Shown here in pieces: positions 1 to 8,880 of a stretch of DNA of 64,000 bases. The DNA is from Cognatiyoonia sediminum (GTDB lineage Bacteria; Pseudomonadota; Alphaproteobacteria; Rhodobacterales; Rhodobacteraceae), in assembly GCF_900129845.1 (NCBI RefSeq), contig NZ_FQXB01000001.1, positions 310,001 through 374,000 on the forward strand, given 5' to 3'. A program made the position numbers and the translations under genes. The stretch's first letter is position 1, and each line of letters opens with the position of its first letter. A model generated the notes under the pieces. The model worked only from the letters and a program-made list of their open reading frames with translations. It was not told the origin of the DNA and searched no databases.

Positions 1-1
1 C

Positions 2-850
2 TCGATCACCGATGAGGCTTTGACCAAGGCAATCCAGCTCTACACGAAAGAGGCTGGTGTTCGGAACCTTGAACGAGAGTTGGCTAAAGTTGCGCGGAAA
101 GCGGTGACGACGATCGTTAAAGGCGACATGGATGTCATTGAAGTGACTGCCGATAACCTCAACGACTTCTTGGGTGTTGAAAAACACCGGTTCGGCCTTG
201 CTGAGAAAGAAGACCAGGTTGGCGTTGTGACGGGTCTTGCATGGACATCAGTAGGTGGGGAGCTTTTGAACATCGAAGCGCTCCGCTTGCCCGGTAAAGG
301 TCGAATGAAAACCACCGGTAAACTGGGCGATGTGATGAAAGAGTCGATCGACGCTGCGTCTTCCTACGTGCGCTCCATCGCGCCTGAGATTGGTGTGAAA
401 CCCACGAAGTTCGACACGATCGATATTCACGTGCACGTCCCTGACGGAGCAACACCTAAGGATGGTCCATCCGCTGGTTTGGCCATGGTCACCTCGATTG
501 TCTCTGTTCTTACGGGTATTCCGGTTCGCAAAGATATCGCCATGACAGGTGAGGTCAGCTTGCGCGGGAATGCGATGCCGATTGGTGGTTTGAAAGAGAA
601 ACTCCTTGCGGCGCTTCGTGGTGGGATCAAGACGGTTCTCATTCCACAGGAGAATGCTAAGGACTTGCCGGAGATTCCGGACAACGTGAAAGAAGGTCTT
701 GAGATCATCACGGTGACGCATGTGTCAGAAGTGTTGAAACATGCGCTGGTGTCCCAACCTGAAGCGATTGAGTGGGATGAAGCCGCAGAGGAGGCGCGTC
801 TTACTTCCCTCAAGGACGGCGGCGATGGGGTTGGTGCCGGCGTTCACTAG
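2..850 (+). CDS. lon: ATP-dependent Lon protease, C-terminal part (5' end outside window)
   Basis: This is the C-terminal end of the cytoplasmic AAA+ protease that degrades misfolded and regulatory proteins. The reading frame is open from the first base of the window, so the N-terminal and ATPase domains lie upstream. The visible part begins in the AAA lid (YTKEAGVRNLER motif) and continues into the S16 protease domain. The catalytic Ser is in DGPSAGLAM and the catalytic Lys in IGGLKEKLLAA, so the Ser-Lys dyad is intact. The last ~25 residues are an acidic, Gly-rich tail typical of Lon. A strong terminator follows 20 bases after the stop. Confidence 0.97.
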   Translation, partial: SITDEALTKAIQLYTKEAGVRNLERELAKVARKAVTTIVKGDMDVIEVTADNLNDFLGVEKHRFGLAEKEDQVGVVTGLAWTSVGGELLNIEALRLPGKGRMKTTGKLGDVMKESIDAASSYVRSIAPEIGVKPTKFDTIDIHVHVPDGATPKDGPSAGLAMVTSIVSVLTGIPVRKDIAMTGEVSLRGNAMPIGGLKEKLLAALRGGIKTVLIPQENAKDLPEIPDNVKEGLEIITVTHVSEVLKHALVSQPEAIEWDEAAEEARLTSLKDGGDGVGAGVH

Positions 851-870
851 AAAGTCTAAGTTAAAAATAA

Positions 871-898
871 AAAGGGCACGCCGTCGCGTGCCCTTTTT
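871..898 (+). terminator. Rho-independent terminator after lon
   Basis: An 11-bp perfect stem (AAAGGGCACGC / GCGTGCCCTTT) with a 4-base loop CGTC is followed by a T run. It ends lon transcription. Because the stem begins with A residues it can also serve the convergent small gene on the minus strand. Confidence 0.92.
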
Positions 899-928
899 AC
901 GTTCTGTTAAGGCTGAAGCCTTATGCTA

Positions 929-1144
929 TTACTCGGAGTCGCTGTCGGACTCGGAGGAAGCAGCAACTGCGATCAGTGCAACCAAGATTGCTGGGACAAC
1001 CAGGCCGGAAAGAGAAGATGTAGGCTCTACTGGATCTACGATCACTACAGGTGGCTCATCAATTTCAGGTGCAAGGCCACCAGCTGTTGCTGTGGTTGCA
1101 GTAACAGCCAAAGCGGCTGCAGCAGCGAGTTTTACAAATGTCAT
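929..1144 (-). CDS. Small exported protein with C-terminal membrane segment and acidic tail
   Basis: This 71-residue protein has an N-terminal signal peptide (about residues 1-21, ending ATAGG), a short Pro/Glu-rich linker, a hydrophobic segment near residues 45-62 (LSGLVVPAILVALIAVAA) and a very acidic end (SSESDSDSE). An AAGGAG ribosome binding site lies 6 bases before the ATG, which supports the start. Similar tiny proteins are common in Rhodobacteraceae and are sometimes annotated by error as ferrochelatase. Nothing in the sequence supports that enzyme. Function unknown; an inner-membrane or periplasmic peptide is the safest description. Confidence 0.8.
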   Translation of the reverse strand: MTFVKLAAAAALAVTATTATAGGLAPEIDEPPVVIVDPVEPTSSLSGLVVPAILVALIAVAASSESDSDSE

Positions 1145-1813
1145 TTTGATCTCCTTAAAGTCGACTCTGAACTGGACTACGAGGGTGCTGACAGCGAGTC
1201 AACCTTGTGAGGCCCCATAATCAGTTACCTAAGGTTATGAATGCACTCGTTTTGAAAAACAAGCTCTCCGTGAAATTTCTTGTGGCTTTTTGCTAAGATA
1301 GATCAAGGTGAGGCGCGAAGAACACATGTTTAGGGCGAACAATACTCTACTTAGGCGCAGTGGAGGTGTGCCGTATACTCAACTTAGAGGGTAAATGAGC
1401 CAACGGATTCGAAAACGTCAATAATTTCAGAAAGTTATGCTTAGGTACCGTTCATGGTAAAGGTTCCTTTGAAAGAGAAGCGAAGAACCAAATGCGAATG
1501 GATTGCGGTCGATTTGGGTTACAGACCCTGTCCTTGTTGGGTTTTTTGAGGCATCCGCGCCAATTGCGTGCCACTTTGACGCGGCTATGTGAGCATTTTT
1601 TCTTGCCGACGAAGTCTTGGAACCGTTGTTCGTAGACAAAACAAGAATCAGCTTAGGCGCCTATATTGCCGAGCCACCTAACGCTAGTGCGCATGGTCTC
1701 ACCAAAAATTCTATTGCGAAAAGCAATGGGCGCATCTCTCTACCTCATACATTTGCACACTGGTGTTTTGGACTGGCGATTTTAAACTACAAGAAAATAC
1801 AAAGGACCCGACC
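1145..1813. other. Intergenic stretch of about 670 bases without a convincing gene
   Basis: I see no supported coding region between the small exported protein and the HU-type gene. Short open frames exist on both strands, but they lack ribosome binding sites and family features. The stretch is A/T-richer than its neighbours and should hold the divergent promoters of both flanking genes. A weak GGGT hairpin followed by a T run near 1508-1537 could be a terminator of a small RNA, but the stem is too short to call. Confidence 0.5.
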
Positions 1814-2230
1814 ATGACCAAAAAGGTCACATCGCCCAAAAAGCCGACAACAGGAACCGTCAATAAGCCAAGCTCGTCAGTAAAGTTGACCCCAAAGAAG
1901 TTGACTGTTGATGTGTCAAAACCTACCAGTACAAAGTCGGCAACTGTCGCAATCGCAGCTAAGCCGGTCGAATCTAAGGCAGTCCTAAAGAAGGGCGAAC
2001 TGGTTGATCGGGTCGTCGAACAAACGGGTGTTAAGAAGCGGGACGCAAAAACTTCGGTCGAAGCGGCTCTAGAAGTCTTGGCCGATGCACTTAAGAGTGA
2101 CACCGATCTTAACTTGCCGCCGATGGGCAAAGTGAGGTTAGTCAAAAGCAAAGAAGTCGGAGATGGCGCGAAAGTCCTTACGCTGAAACTCCGCACAATG
2201 AAGTCAAAAGCTTCTACCGAAGAAAGTTAA
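1814..2230 (+). CDS. HU-family DNA-binding protein with Lys/Pro/Thr-rich N-terminal tail
   Basis: This nucleoid-associated protein (138 residues) has a typical HU fold in residues ~58-130, starting KKGELVDRVVEQTGVKKRDA and including the DNA-binding arm region with LPPMGKVRL. Ahead of it lies a low-complexity basic tail of ~55 residues rich in Lys, Pro, Thr and Ser. Standard HU is about 90 residues, so the tail is extra. The ATG at 1814 (ACCATGACC) was chosen over an in-frame ATG at 1763, because the longer form adds 17 residues unlike the basic tail. The phosphatase gene follows after 3 bases and is probably co-transcribed. Confidence 0.88.
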   Translation: MTKKVTSPKKPTTGTVNKPSSSVKLTPKKLTVDVSKPTSTKSATVAIAAKPVESKAVLKKGELVDRVVEQTGVKKRDAKTSVEAALEVLADALKSDTDLNLPPMGKVRLVKSKEVGDGAKVLTLKLRTMKSKASTEES

Positions 2231-2233
2231 ACT

Positions 2234-2812
2234 ATGAAAAATTGGCCTGAAGTCATCGTGCTGCGGCACGGTGAAACGGTTTGGAACCGTGATAATCGTA
2301 TGCAAGGGGCGTTAAATTCGCCCCTCACAGAAACGGGGCGCCAGCAAGCCAGCCGCCAGGGGGAGCTTCTGTCCCAGTTCGATTTGTCTACAGACTGGGT
2401 CGCATTTTGCAGCCCGCAGGGCCGCGCATTTCAAACGGCGGGCTTATCAGTCGCGCTCCATATACCGTTTGTCCGCACAGATGATAGGCTCCGCGAAATC
2501 GGTGTGGGTGAGTGGTCAGGAAAGTTTCGTTCCGATCTAAAAGTTGAAGGTCCGAGCCACGACGGGCCGGATGGTCCGATAGCAATGTATGAACAAGCGC
2601 CGGGCGGTGAGGGCTTTGATGCTCTGAACCTTCGTTGCCAGTCCTTTCTCGATGATTTGAAAGGGCCGACGGTCATCGTGACGCATGGGATCACATCCCG
2701 AATGCTACGTATCAATTTGCTCGGATTGCCAAGGAGCGAATTGGGCAAATTACCTGGCGGGCAGGGCAATCTTTTTCATATAAAAGACGGTGTTCAAAAA
2801 GAGATCGTTTGA
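2234..2812 (+). CDS. Histidine phosphatase family protein (phosphoglycerate mutase-like)
   Basis: This is a 192-residue cytoplasmic protein of the histidine phosphatase superfamily. The phospho-accepting His is in the N-terminal LRHGETVWN motif and the second catalytic His in VTHGITSRM near residue 150. At under 200 residues it fits the small phosphatase group (CobC/PhoE-like) better than a glycolytic mutase of ~230-250 residues. The true substrate cannot be read from the sequence. It starts 3 bases after the HU-type gene, which suggests one transcript. Confidence 0.88.
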   Translation: MKNWPEVIVLRHGETVWNRDNRMQGALNSPLTETGRQQASRQGELLSQFDLSTDWVAFCSPQGRAFQTAGLSVALHIPFVRTDDRLREIGVGEWSGKFRSDLKVEGPSHDGPDGPIAMYEQAPGGEGFDALNLRCQSFLDDLKGPTVIVTHGITSRMLRINLLGLPRSELGKLPGGQGNLFHIKDGVQKEIV

Positions 2813-2854
2813 CACTTGCAAAGGCTGAAATGATCGCTTAGTACGCGCTCTATC

Positions 2855-2930
<76 letters not shown>

Positions 2931-3092
2931 TCTCCCCCCCCCCTGAGCGACTTATATTACCAAAGAAAACTGGCGTTTGTGTTGGTTCTACTGTTGCTGA
3001 AAGATTATTGGACGGAAGCGAAAGATTTCCGCATTTTGCGATGTTTTCGCACTTGACCCTACATCAGCCTTAGCCTAATTCAGCCCTCACGC

Positions 3093-3169
3093 GCGGTTGT
3101 AGCTCAGTTGGTTAGAGTACCGGCCTGTCACGCCGGGGGTCGCGGGTTCGAGCCCCGTCAACCGCGCCA
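3093..3169 (+). tRNA. tRNA-Asp (anticodon GTC)
   Basis: A complete cloverleaf is present. The acceptor stem GCGGTTG (3093-3099) pairs with CAACCGC (3159-3165), followed by discriminator G and encoded CCA. The anticodon stem is CCGGC/GCCGG with loop CTGTCAC, giving GTC at 3127-3129. It lies 162 bases after tRNA-Val in the same direction, so the two may share a precursor. Confidence 0.97.
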
Positions 3170-3283
3170 CTTTTCCTCCTTCATATGTATTCTAGGCCAC
3201 TCAGGCTTTTTGCGATTTTGGTGTGTATATGTTCGATTTCTAAATTCGCTAAATCGCTTCGTTTGAAAGGTTAGTTCGAGGAA

Positions 3284-3314
3284 AAAAGGCCCTCCCCACT
3301 AGGAAAGGCCTTTT
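3284..3314. terminator. Bidirectional terminator between tRNA-Asp and the M20 peptidase
   Basis: AAAAGGCC (3284-3291) pairs with GGCCTTTT (3307-3314) across a 15-base loop. There is a T run on the right in the plus sense and an A6 run on the left, which becomes T6 in the minus sense. It can terminate both the tRNA transcript and the convergent peptidase gene. Confidence 0.75.
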
Positions 3315-3338
3315 GTTTCTTCTCTCGACTGATGCAGA

Positions 3339-4712
3339 CTAAGCCGTCATCTCCGCCAAAATTCGGGCCCAGCTACGAATGCCTTTGTGGAAGCTTGACA
3401 GGTCGTATTTCTCATTCGGGCTGTGGATTTGGTCGTCGTCTTTGCCAAAGCCGATCAACATGGCATCCATATCAAGGATGTCCTTGAAATATCCGGCGAT
3501 AGGGATCGAACCGCCGCAGCCGACATAAGCAGCGGCATTCGGCCATTCGTCTGACAGCGCTTTGCGCGCCTGATCAAAGGCGGGGTGGGTGGTGTTCATG
3601 TGACCGGCTGGACCCGCGCCGTGATCGGAAAATTCGACCGAACAGTCTTCGGGGATCATTGTACGAACCATTTCGCGGAAATTTTCGCGGATGGCGAAGG
3701 GATCTTGCGTGCCGACAAGGCGGAAACTGATCTTGGCTGACGCTATAGAGGGAAGGACGGTTTTGAACCCTTCGCCGGTGTAACCCGATGTCATGCCGTT
3801 GACCTCGCAGGTGGGGCGGGACCAGATCATCTCCAACGGGCGGCGACCTTGTTCGCCTGCGGGTTTTGACAATCCAACTTCGCCTAAGAACTCTTTTTCA
3901 TCGAATTTCAGGTCGTCCCAGCTTGCCGCGAGTTCGTTCGACAGTTCCGGAACGCCGTCATAGAAGCCCGGAATTGTAATGCGGCCTGCGTCGTCGTGCA
4001 GGGAGGCTATGATTCTTGCCAAGACGCGGGCTGGGTTCATGGCGATGCCGCCGTACATGCCAGAATGCAGGTCTTTGTTGGGGCCGGTGATCGTGATCTC
4101 TTCCCCGAGCAACCCGCGCAGCTGTGTGATGATGGCGGGCGTGCTGTCGCCGTACAGGCCGGTGTCACAGATTAGGGCGATATCGGCGGTCAGTTCTTCG
4201 GCGTTGTCCTTCATGAAAGGAATCAGTGAAGGAGAACCTGATTCCTCTTCCCCTTCAAAGAAGATTGAGATGTTGGCCGGAAGCATACCATGTACCGCTT
4301 TCCACGCGCGGCAGGCTTCTACAAAGGTCATCAACTGGCCCTTGTCGTCGGATGAACCGCGTCCGCGAATGACTTTGCCTTTGGCCGTATCTTCGATCTG
4401 TGGGTCAAACGGGTCACGATCCCAAAGATCAATTGGATCAATGGGTTGCACGTCGTAGTGACCGTAAAACATAACGTGTGGGCCATCGCCGCCGGAATGG
4501 GCAACCACCATCGGATGTCCTGGTGTTTCGCGTTTGCTTGCGTCAAAACCGATGGTCTTCAAGTCTTCGACCAACCAGTCAGCCGCGCGGTCGCATTCGG
4601 CTTTGTAGGCTGGATCAGTAGAGATCGATTGGATACGCAGAAGCTCCAATAGGCGATCGGTTGATTGATCTAGATCGGCGTCAATTTGGTCCAATACGGC
4701 AGAGAGAGTCAT
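3339..4712 (-). CDS. M20-family dipeptidase (zinc peptidase)
   Basis: This 457-residue cytoplasmic metallopeptidase should cleave dipeptides or related amide bonds with two metal ions. Visible M20 landmarks in order are FYGHYDVQP (metal His, ~85), GRGSSDDKGQ (bridging Asp, ~122), EGEEESGS (catalytic Glu and metal Glu, ~156-157), a metal Asp near 183 (CDTGLYG), and the last metal His in DDQIHSPNEKY near the C-terminus. All ligands are present, so it should be active. The length and motif spacing match the M20 dipeptidase group rather than ArgE or DapE. It is convergent with the tRNA genes and divergent from hemA. Confidence 0.93.
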   Translation of the reverse strand: MTLSAVLDQIDADLDQSTDRLLELLRIQSISTDPAYKAECDRAADWLVEDLKTIGFDASKRETPGHPMVVAHSGGDGPHVMFYGHYDVQPIDPIDLWDRDPFDPQIEDTAKGKVIRGRGSSDDKGQLMTFVEACRAWKAVHGMLPANISIFFEGEEESGSPSLIPFMKDNAEELTADIALICDTGLYGDSTPAIITQLRGLLGEEITITGPNKDLHSGMYGGIAMNPARVLARIIASLHDDAGRITIPGFYDGVPELSNELAASWDDLKFDEKEFLGEVGLSKPAGEQGRRPLEMIWSRPTCEVNGMTSGYTGEGFKTVLPSIASAKISFRLVGTQDPFAIRENFREMVRTMIPEDCSVEFSDHGAGPAGHMNTTHPAFDQARKALSDEWPNAAAYVGCGGSIPIAGYFKDILDMDAMLIGFGKDDDQIHSPNEKYDLSSFHKGIRSWARILAEMTA

Positions 4713-4756
4713 AGCGTCACCTTGTTCGAGAATTTGGGCAGACCGTCGCGGCGTTT

Positions 4757-4770
4757 TTGATCGAGGTCAA
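4757..4770. promoter_or_regulatory. Candidate FNR/FnrL site in the M20 peptidase-hemA intergenic region
   Basis: TTGAT-CGAG-GTCAA matches the FNR consensus TTGAT-N4-ATCAA in nine of ten specified positions. It lies about 180 bases upstream of the hemA start. In Rhodobacter, hemA is known to be under FnrL and oxygen control, which makes the position meaningful. It could instead act on the divergent peptidase gene. Confidence 0.5.
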
Positions 4771-4951
4771 TGTTCCGAACAGAAAATTAACGTACGATAG
4801 GCACTACAAACATAAAAAAGCTTCGAAAGGGCGTATTTTTGTTGGGGAGCGTCAAACTGTGCCATGTTGCCCCGACCGATTGCGCCCTATATGAGACTTA
4901 GAATGATTCAAAGGTCGCGCGGGCGGCCTTTATTTGAATAAGGATACCGCG

Positions 4952-6175
4952 GTGAACTACGACGCGCATCTCGATCAAGCCCTGAACCGCCTTCATGAAG
5001 AGGGCAGGTATCGCACGTTCATTGATATTGAGCGGACCAAAGGACAATACCCCCACGCGGTGTGGCGTAAGCCAGACGGGAGCGAGGCGCCGGTGACTGT
5101 ATGGTGCGGCAACGATTACCTCGGCATGGGTCAGCATCCGGTTGTTCTGGAGGCAATGCACGAAGCGATTGATGCGACCGGTGCAGGGTCCGGCGGGACG
5201 CGTAATATTTCCGGCACAACCGTGTATCACAACCGGTTGGAGGCCTGTCTGGCCGACCTCCACCAGAAGGAATCAGCGCTGCTTTTCACTAGCGCCTACA
5301 TCGCAAATGACGCAACGTTGTCGACTTTGCCTAAACTTTTCCCGGGTTTGATTATTTACTCAGATGCGTTGAACCATGCCTCCATGATTGAAGGTGTGCG
5401 ACGGAATGGCGGGGCGAAACGGATCTTCCGCCACAACGATCTGGATCACTTGCGAGAGCTGATGGCGGCCGATGATCCAGACGCGCCAAAGTTGATCGCC
5501 TTTGAGTCGATCTACTCGATGGATGGCGACATCGCGCCGATTTCCGAGCTCTGTGATTTGGCAGATGAGTTTGGCGCACTGACGTATCTGGATGAGGTTC
5601 ATGCGGTCGGCATGTACGGCCCACGCGGAGGTGGGATTGCGGAACGCGATGGCGTTATGGACCGCATCGACATCATCAATGGCACTCTGGCAAAAGCCTA
5701 TGGTGTGATGGGCGGGTATATCGCTGCATCTGCAAAAATGTGCGACGCGATAAGATCTTATGCGCCGGGCTTCATCTTTACGACATCGATCCCTCCGGCG
5801 GTCGCGGCGGGTGCTTGCGCTAGTGTTGAGTTCTTGAAAACAGATCAAGAACTGCGGGCCAAACATCAGACCCAAGCGAGCATTCTTAAGCTGCGACTGA
5901 AGGGGCTGGGATTACCGATTGTGGATCATGGAACACACATCGTTCCGGTGATTGTGGGTGATCCTATCCACACGAAAAAGTTGTCCGATATGCTGCTGTC
6001 AGAGTACGGTATCTACGTCCAGCCGATCAATTTCCCGACGGTTCCGCGCGGAACAGAACGGTTGCGGTTCACGCCGTCGCCAGTACATGGACCGAGCGAA
6101 ATGGATGCTCTGGTTAGTGCGCTTGACAACCTCTGGTCGCACTGTGCGCTTAATCGTGCCGAGTTAGCTGGATAG
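4952..6175 (+). CDS. hemA: 5-aminolevulinate synthase (C4 haem pathway)
   Basis: This PLP enzyme condenses glycine with succinyl-CoA to give 5-aminolevulinate, the first committed step of tetrapyrrole synthesis in Alphaproteobacteria. The N-terminus [20 protein letters not shown] and the block [10 protein letters not shown] match Rhodobacter HemA closely. The PLP lysine is in [12 protein letters not shown] and the glycine-rich GAGSGGTRN block is intact. I prefer the GTG at 4952 (407 residues, the same length as Rhodobacter HemA, with AAGGA 8 bases upstream) over a TTG at 4934. The upstream region holds a candidate FnrL site. Confidence 0.96.
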   Translation: MNYDAHLDQALNRLHEEGRYRTFIDIERTKGQYPHAVWRKPDGSEAPVTVWCGNDYLGMGQHPVVLEAMHEAIDATGAGSGGTRNISGTTVYHNRLEACLADLHQKESALLFTSAYIANDATLSTLPKLFPGLIIYSDALNHASMIEGVRRNGGAKRIFRHNDLDHLRELMAADDPDAPKLIAFESIYSMDGDIAPISELCDLADEFGALTYLDEVHAVGMYGPRGGGIAERDGVMDRIDIINGTLAKAYGVMGGYIAASAKMCDAIRSYAPGFIFTTSIPPAVAAGACASVEFLKTDQELRAKHQTQASILKLRLKGLGLPIVDHGTHIVPVIVGDPIHTKKLSDMLLSEYGIYVQPINFPTVPRGTERLRFTPSPVHGPSEMDALVSALDNLWSHCALNRAELAG

Positions 6176-6268
6176 ACCTTCTGTGGGGTGCAACTTTGCC
6201 CCGCTTGTGCTATGAAATTGCCAATAAGTTCAGTTACATCGATTCGAGTTAGCTGAACGTGGGGCAGA

Positions 6269-7474
6269 ATGGCAGCGGGACCAAGCATGATCGTAAAGGG
6301 CTTCAGACGCACGGATGTGGCTGAGGACGTCCAACCGGCAGGGTTTGACGATTTCGATTTGCGACTTGGTGATTTGATGCGCGGTGAGCGTGCGACGATG
6401 GGCAAGAGCCTGCTGGATGTTCAGCGCGAATTGAAGATCAAAGCAGCCTACATCGCCGCCATCGAAAACGCCGATCCATCTGCCTTTGACACACCCGGGT
6501 TTATTGCCGGATACGTTCGTTCTTACGCCCGCTATCTGAATATGGACCCTGAGTGGGCATTTGAGAAATTCTGCAACGAGAGTGGGTTCGTGACGGCGCA
6601 TGGCATGTCTGCCGAAGCCTCATCGAACAAGCGTAAGAATGAAGCGATTGCAGTTAACCCTCCGGGCAAAGATATTTTCGCAGCGCCAGCGACACCCTTC
6701 ATTCCGACGGGTGAGGCGCGGTTCAGCACGATTGAACCAAGCGCGATTGGCTCTCTAGCCGTCTTAGCGGTTCTGGTTTGCGGTCTGGGATATGGCGGCT
6801 GGTCTGTTTTGCAAGAAGTTCAGAAGGTGCAGCTCGCACCCGTCGAACAAACACCGCAGGTGATTTCATCGCTTGATCCGCTCGCCGGTGGCGCTGGCAT
6901 TTTAGAGCCGGAAGAGGATCGTTTGGCGCTCAACGCACCGTCAACGGATGCTTTGGACCGTCTGTATCGTCCACAGCCGCTGGATGTTCCCGTTCTGGTC
7001 GCTCGCGATGCGCCGATCTCGACACTGAATCCAGGTTCATTCGGTGTGATCGAGCCCATCACGGGCGTCGACGCCGCATTGGCCGAAGCGGTCGCCAATC
7101 CGGTTGAACCTACACCCATACAAGTGAACGAAACTCCCGTTCCCGAAGTACAGCTTGTCGCGGTACGCCCGGCTTGGGTCCGCGTACGCTCCGCTGACGG
7201 TACAATCATCTTCGAAGGGACAATGAACGCAGGCGATACGTTCGCGCTTCCTCAAACCGAAGAACCAGCGACCCTGCGCGTTGGCGAAAGCGGGGCGATG
7301 TATTTCGCTGTAAACGGCGAACATTTTGGACCGGCCGGTCCACAAGGGACGCTGACCAAGAACCTGCCGCTTGATAGCGAAAGCCTTGTTGCAGCCTATG
7401 AGCCTGCCGATCTGGATCGCGACGATGATCTGGCGGAAATCATTCGCCTCGCTCAGCTGGCTGTGTCCGAATAG
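6269..7474 (+). CDS. RodZ-like protein: HTH domain, one membrane helix, DUF4115 domain
   Basis: The 401-residue protein has an N-terminal HTH_25-type domain (residues ~33-115, with LGDLMRGERATMGKSLLDVQ and YVRSYARYLNMD), a single membrane helix near 159-180 (SLAVLAVLVCGLGYGGWSVL), a Pro-rich linker, and a C-terminal periplasmic DUF4115 domain (WVRVRSADGTIIFEGTMNAGD). This architecture is that of RodZ, which links MreB to the elongasome. In this lineage the cell-shape role is inferred, not shown. It sits 78 bases upstream of ispG in the same direction, a common arrangement in Rhodobacterales. Confidence 0.85.
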   Translation: MAAGPSMIVKGFRRTDVAEDVQPAGFDDFDLRLGDLMRGERATMGKSLLDVQRELKIKAAYIAAIENADPSAFDTPGFIAGYVRSYARYLNMDPEWAFEKFCNESGFVTAHGMSAEASSNKRKNEAIAVNPPGKDIFAAPATPFIPTGEARFSTIEPSAIGSLAVLAVLVCGLGYGGWSVLQEVQKVQLAPVEQTPQVISSLDPLAGGAGILEPEEDRLALNAPSTDALDRLYRPQPLDVPVLVARDAPISTLNPGSFGVIEPITGVDAALAEAVANPVEPTPIQVNETPVPEVQLVAVRPAWVRVRSADGTIIFEGTMNAGDTFALPQTEEPATLRVGESGAMYFAVNGEHFGPAGPQGTLTKNLPLDSESLVAAYEPADLDRDDDLAEIIRLAQLAVSE

Positions 7475-7552
7475 CGCATTCTTTCAAACACACGTTGCCC
7501 AAAGACCGCGCCGACCTTAGGTTGGACGCGAATAGCAAACGATAGGCACTCC

Positions 7553-8680
7553 ATGTCGCTCAATCACATCCGTCCTTGGCGTAACATCTACCGTCGCGAG
7601 TCGCGGCAGATCATGGTCGGGAACGTGCCCGTTGGGGGCGATGCCCCAATTTCGGTCCAGACCATGACCAACACGCTGACCACGGACGTGAAAGCGACGA
7701 TTGAACAGTGCCAACGCGCGGTGGAGGCTGGTGCCGATATTGTACGCATCTCGGTGCCGGATGAAGCGTCGAGCCGTGCATTGAAAGAGATCGTGCCAGA
7801 GGTAGACGCGCCGATCGTGGCTGACATCCACTTCCACTACAAACGCGGGATTGAGGCGGCAGAGGCAGGGGCCGCCTGCCTGCGGATCAATCCGGGCAAC
7901 ATCGGCAGCGAAGATCGTGTGAAAGAGGTGATCAAAGCCGCACGCGATAATTCCTGTTCGATCCGCATTGGCGTGAACGCAGGGTCTTTGGAAAAGCACT
8001 TGCTGGAGAAATATGGCGAACCGACACCGGATGCGATGTGTGAAAGCGGCTTGGATCACATCAAAATCCTGCAAGACAACGACTTTCAAGAATTCAAGAT
8101 CAGCTGCAAAGCCTCCGACGTCTTCATGGCCGCTGCCGCCTATCAGCAACTGGCCGAAGCCACCGACGCGCCGATCCACCTTGGAATTACAGAGGCCGGT
8201 GGCCTGACCTCCGGCACAATCAAATCGGCCATTGGGTTGGGCAATCTGCTCTGGATGGGGATCGGCGATACCATCCGCGTGTCCCTTTCTGCGGATCCGG
8301 TGGAAGAGGTGAAGGTCGGCTATGAAATCCTGAAATCCCTCGGGCTGCGCCATCGCGGTGTGAACATCATCTCTTGCCCATCCTGCGCCCGCCAAGGGTT
8401 CGACGTGATCAAAACGGTGGAGATTTTGGAAGAGCGTTTGGAACACATAAAAACGCCCATGTCGCTCAGCATCATCGGCTGCGTCGTCAACGGCCCGGGT
8501 GAAGCCTTGATGACCGACGTGGGCTTCACCGGCGGCGGGGCAGGCAACGGCATGGTCTATCTGGCCGGCAAGCAGAGCCACCGGCAGGACAACGATACGA
8601 TGATTGATCATATCGTGGAGCAGGTGGAAAAGAAGGCGCAGGAGTTAGAGGCGGAGCGCGCTGCGGAGGCGGCGGAGTAG
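7553..8680 (+). CDS. ispG: 4-hydroxy-3-methylbut-2-enyl-diphosphate synthase (flavodoxin/ferredoxin)
   Basis: IspG (GcpE) is a [4Fe-4S] enzyme that converts MEcPP to HMBPP in the methylerythritol phosphate route to isoprenoids. The cluster cysteines are visible in [11 protein letters not shown] and [12 protein letters not shown]. The N-terminal TIM-barrel begins [20 protein letters not shown], as in other bacterial IspG. At 375 residues it is the short bacterial two-domain form. The C-terminal ~20 residues are a Glu/Ala-rich extension of no known role. It is probably co-transcribed with the RodZ-like gene. Confidence 0.96.
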   Translation: MSLNHIRPWRNIYRRESRQIMVGNVPVGGDAPISVQTMTNTLTTDVKATIEQCQRAVEAGADIVRISVPDEASSRALKEIVPEVDAPIVADIHFHYKRGIEAAEAGAACLRINPGNIGSEDRVKEVIKAARDNSCSIRIGVNAGSLEKHLLEKYGEPTPDAMCESGLDHIKILQDNDFQEFKISCKASDVFMAAAAYQQLAEATDAPIHLGITEAGGLTSGTIKSAIGLGNLLWMGIGDTIRVSLSADPVEEVKVGYEILKSLGLRHRGVNIISCPSCARQGFDVIKTVEILEERLEHIKTPMSLSIIGCVVNGPGEALMTDVGFTGGGAGNGMVYLAGKQSHRQDNDTMIDHIVEQVEKKAQELEAERAAEAAE

Positions 8681-8880
8681 GGGGAAGGTCCGGTTTGAGC
8701 CCAGACCTACCAAATGCTGCGGTGCGAACGAATGAGCAGGATGGGCGGAAAGGAGACGTTCGCTGCAGTAGCGAAACGAATCAGTTTTCATCTTCAAAGC
8801 CGACAATTAATTGGTACTATTTTCGACATTCACTGTGCTCCACCTCAAGGTCCGATTGAGCTCATAAATCGGAAACCTGA

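Noticed and set aside
1508-1537. Weak GGGT hairpin followed by T6, possible small-RNA terminator
   Set aside because: The stem is only 4 bp and no clear promoter lies upstream; transcript data would be needed.
1427-1639. 70-codon minus-strand frame in the lon-HU intergenic stretch
   Set aside because: No ribosome site, no hydrophobic or domain pattern, and composition like random sequence.
7517-8611. Long open frame of 364 codons on the minus strand opposite ispG
   Set aside because: It is the antisense of a strongly conserved gene, has no family features and owes its length to codon bias of ispG.
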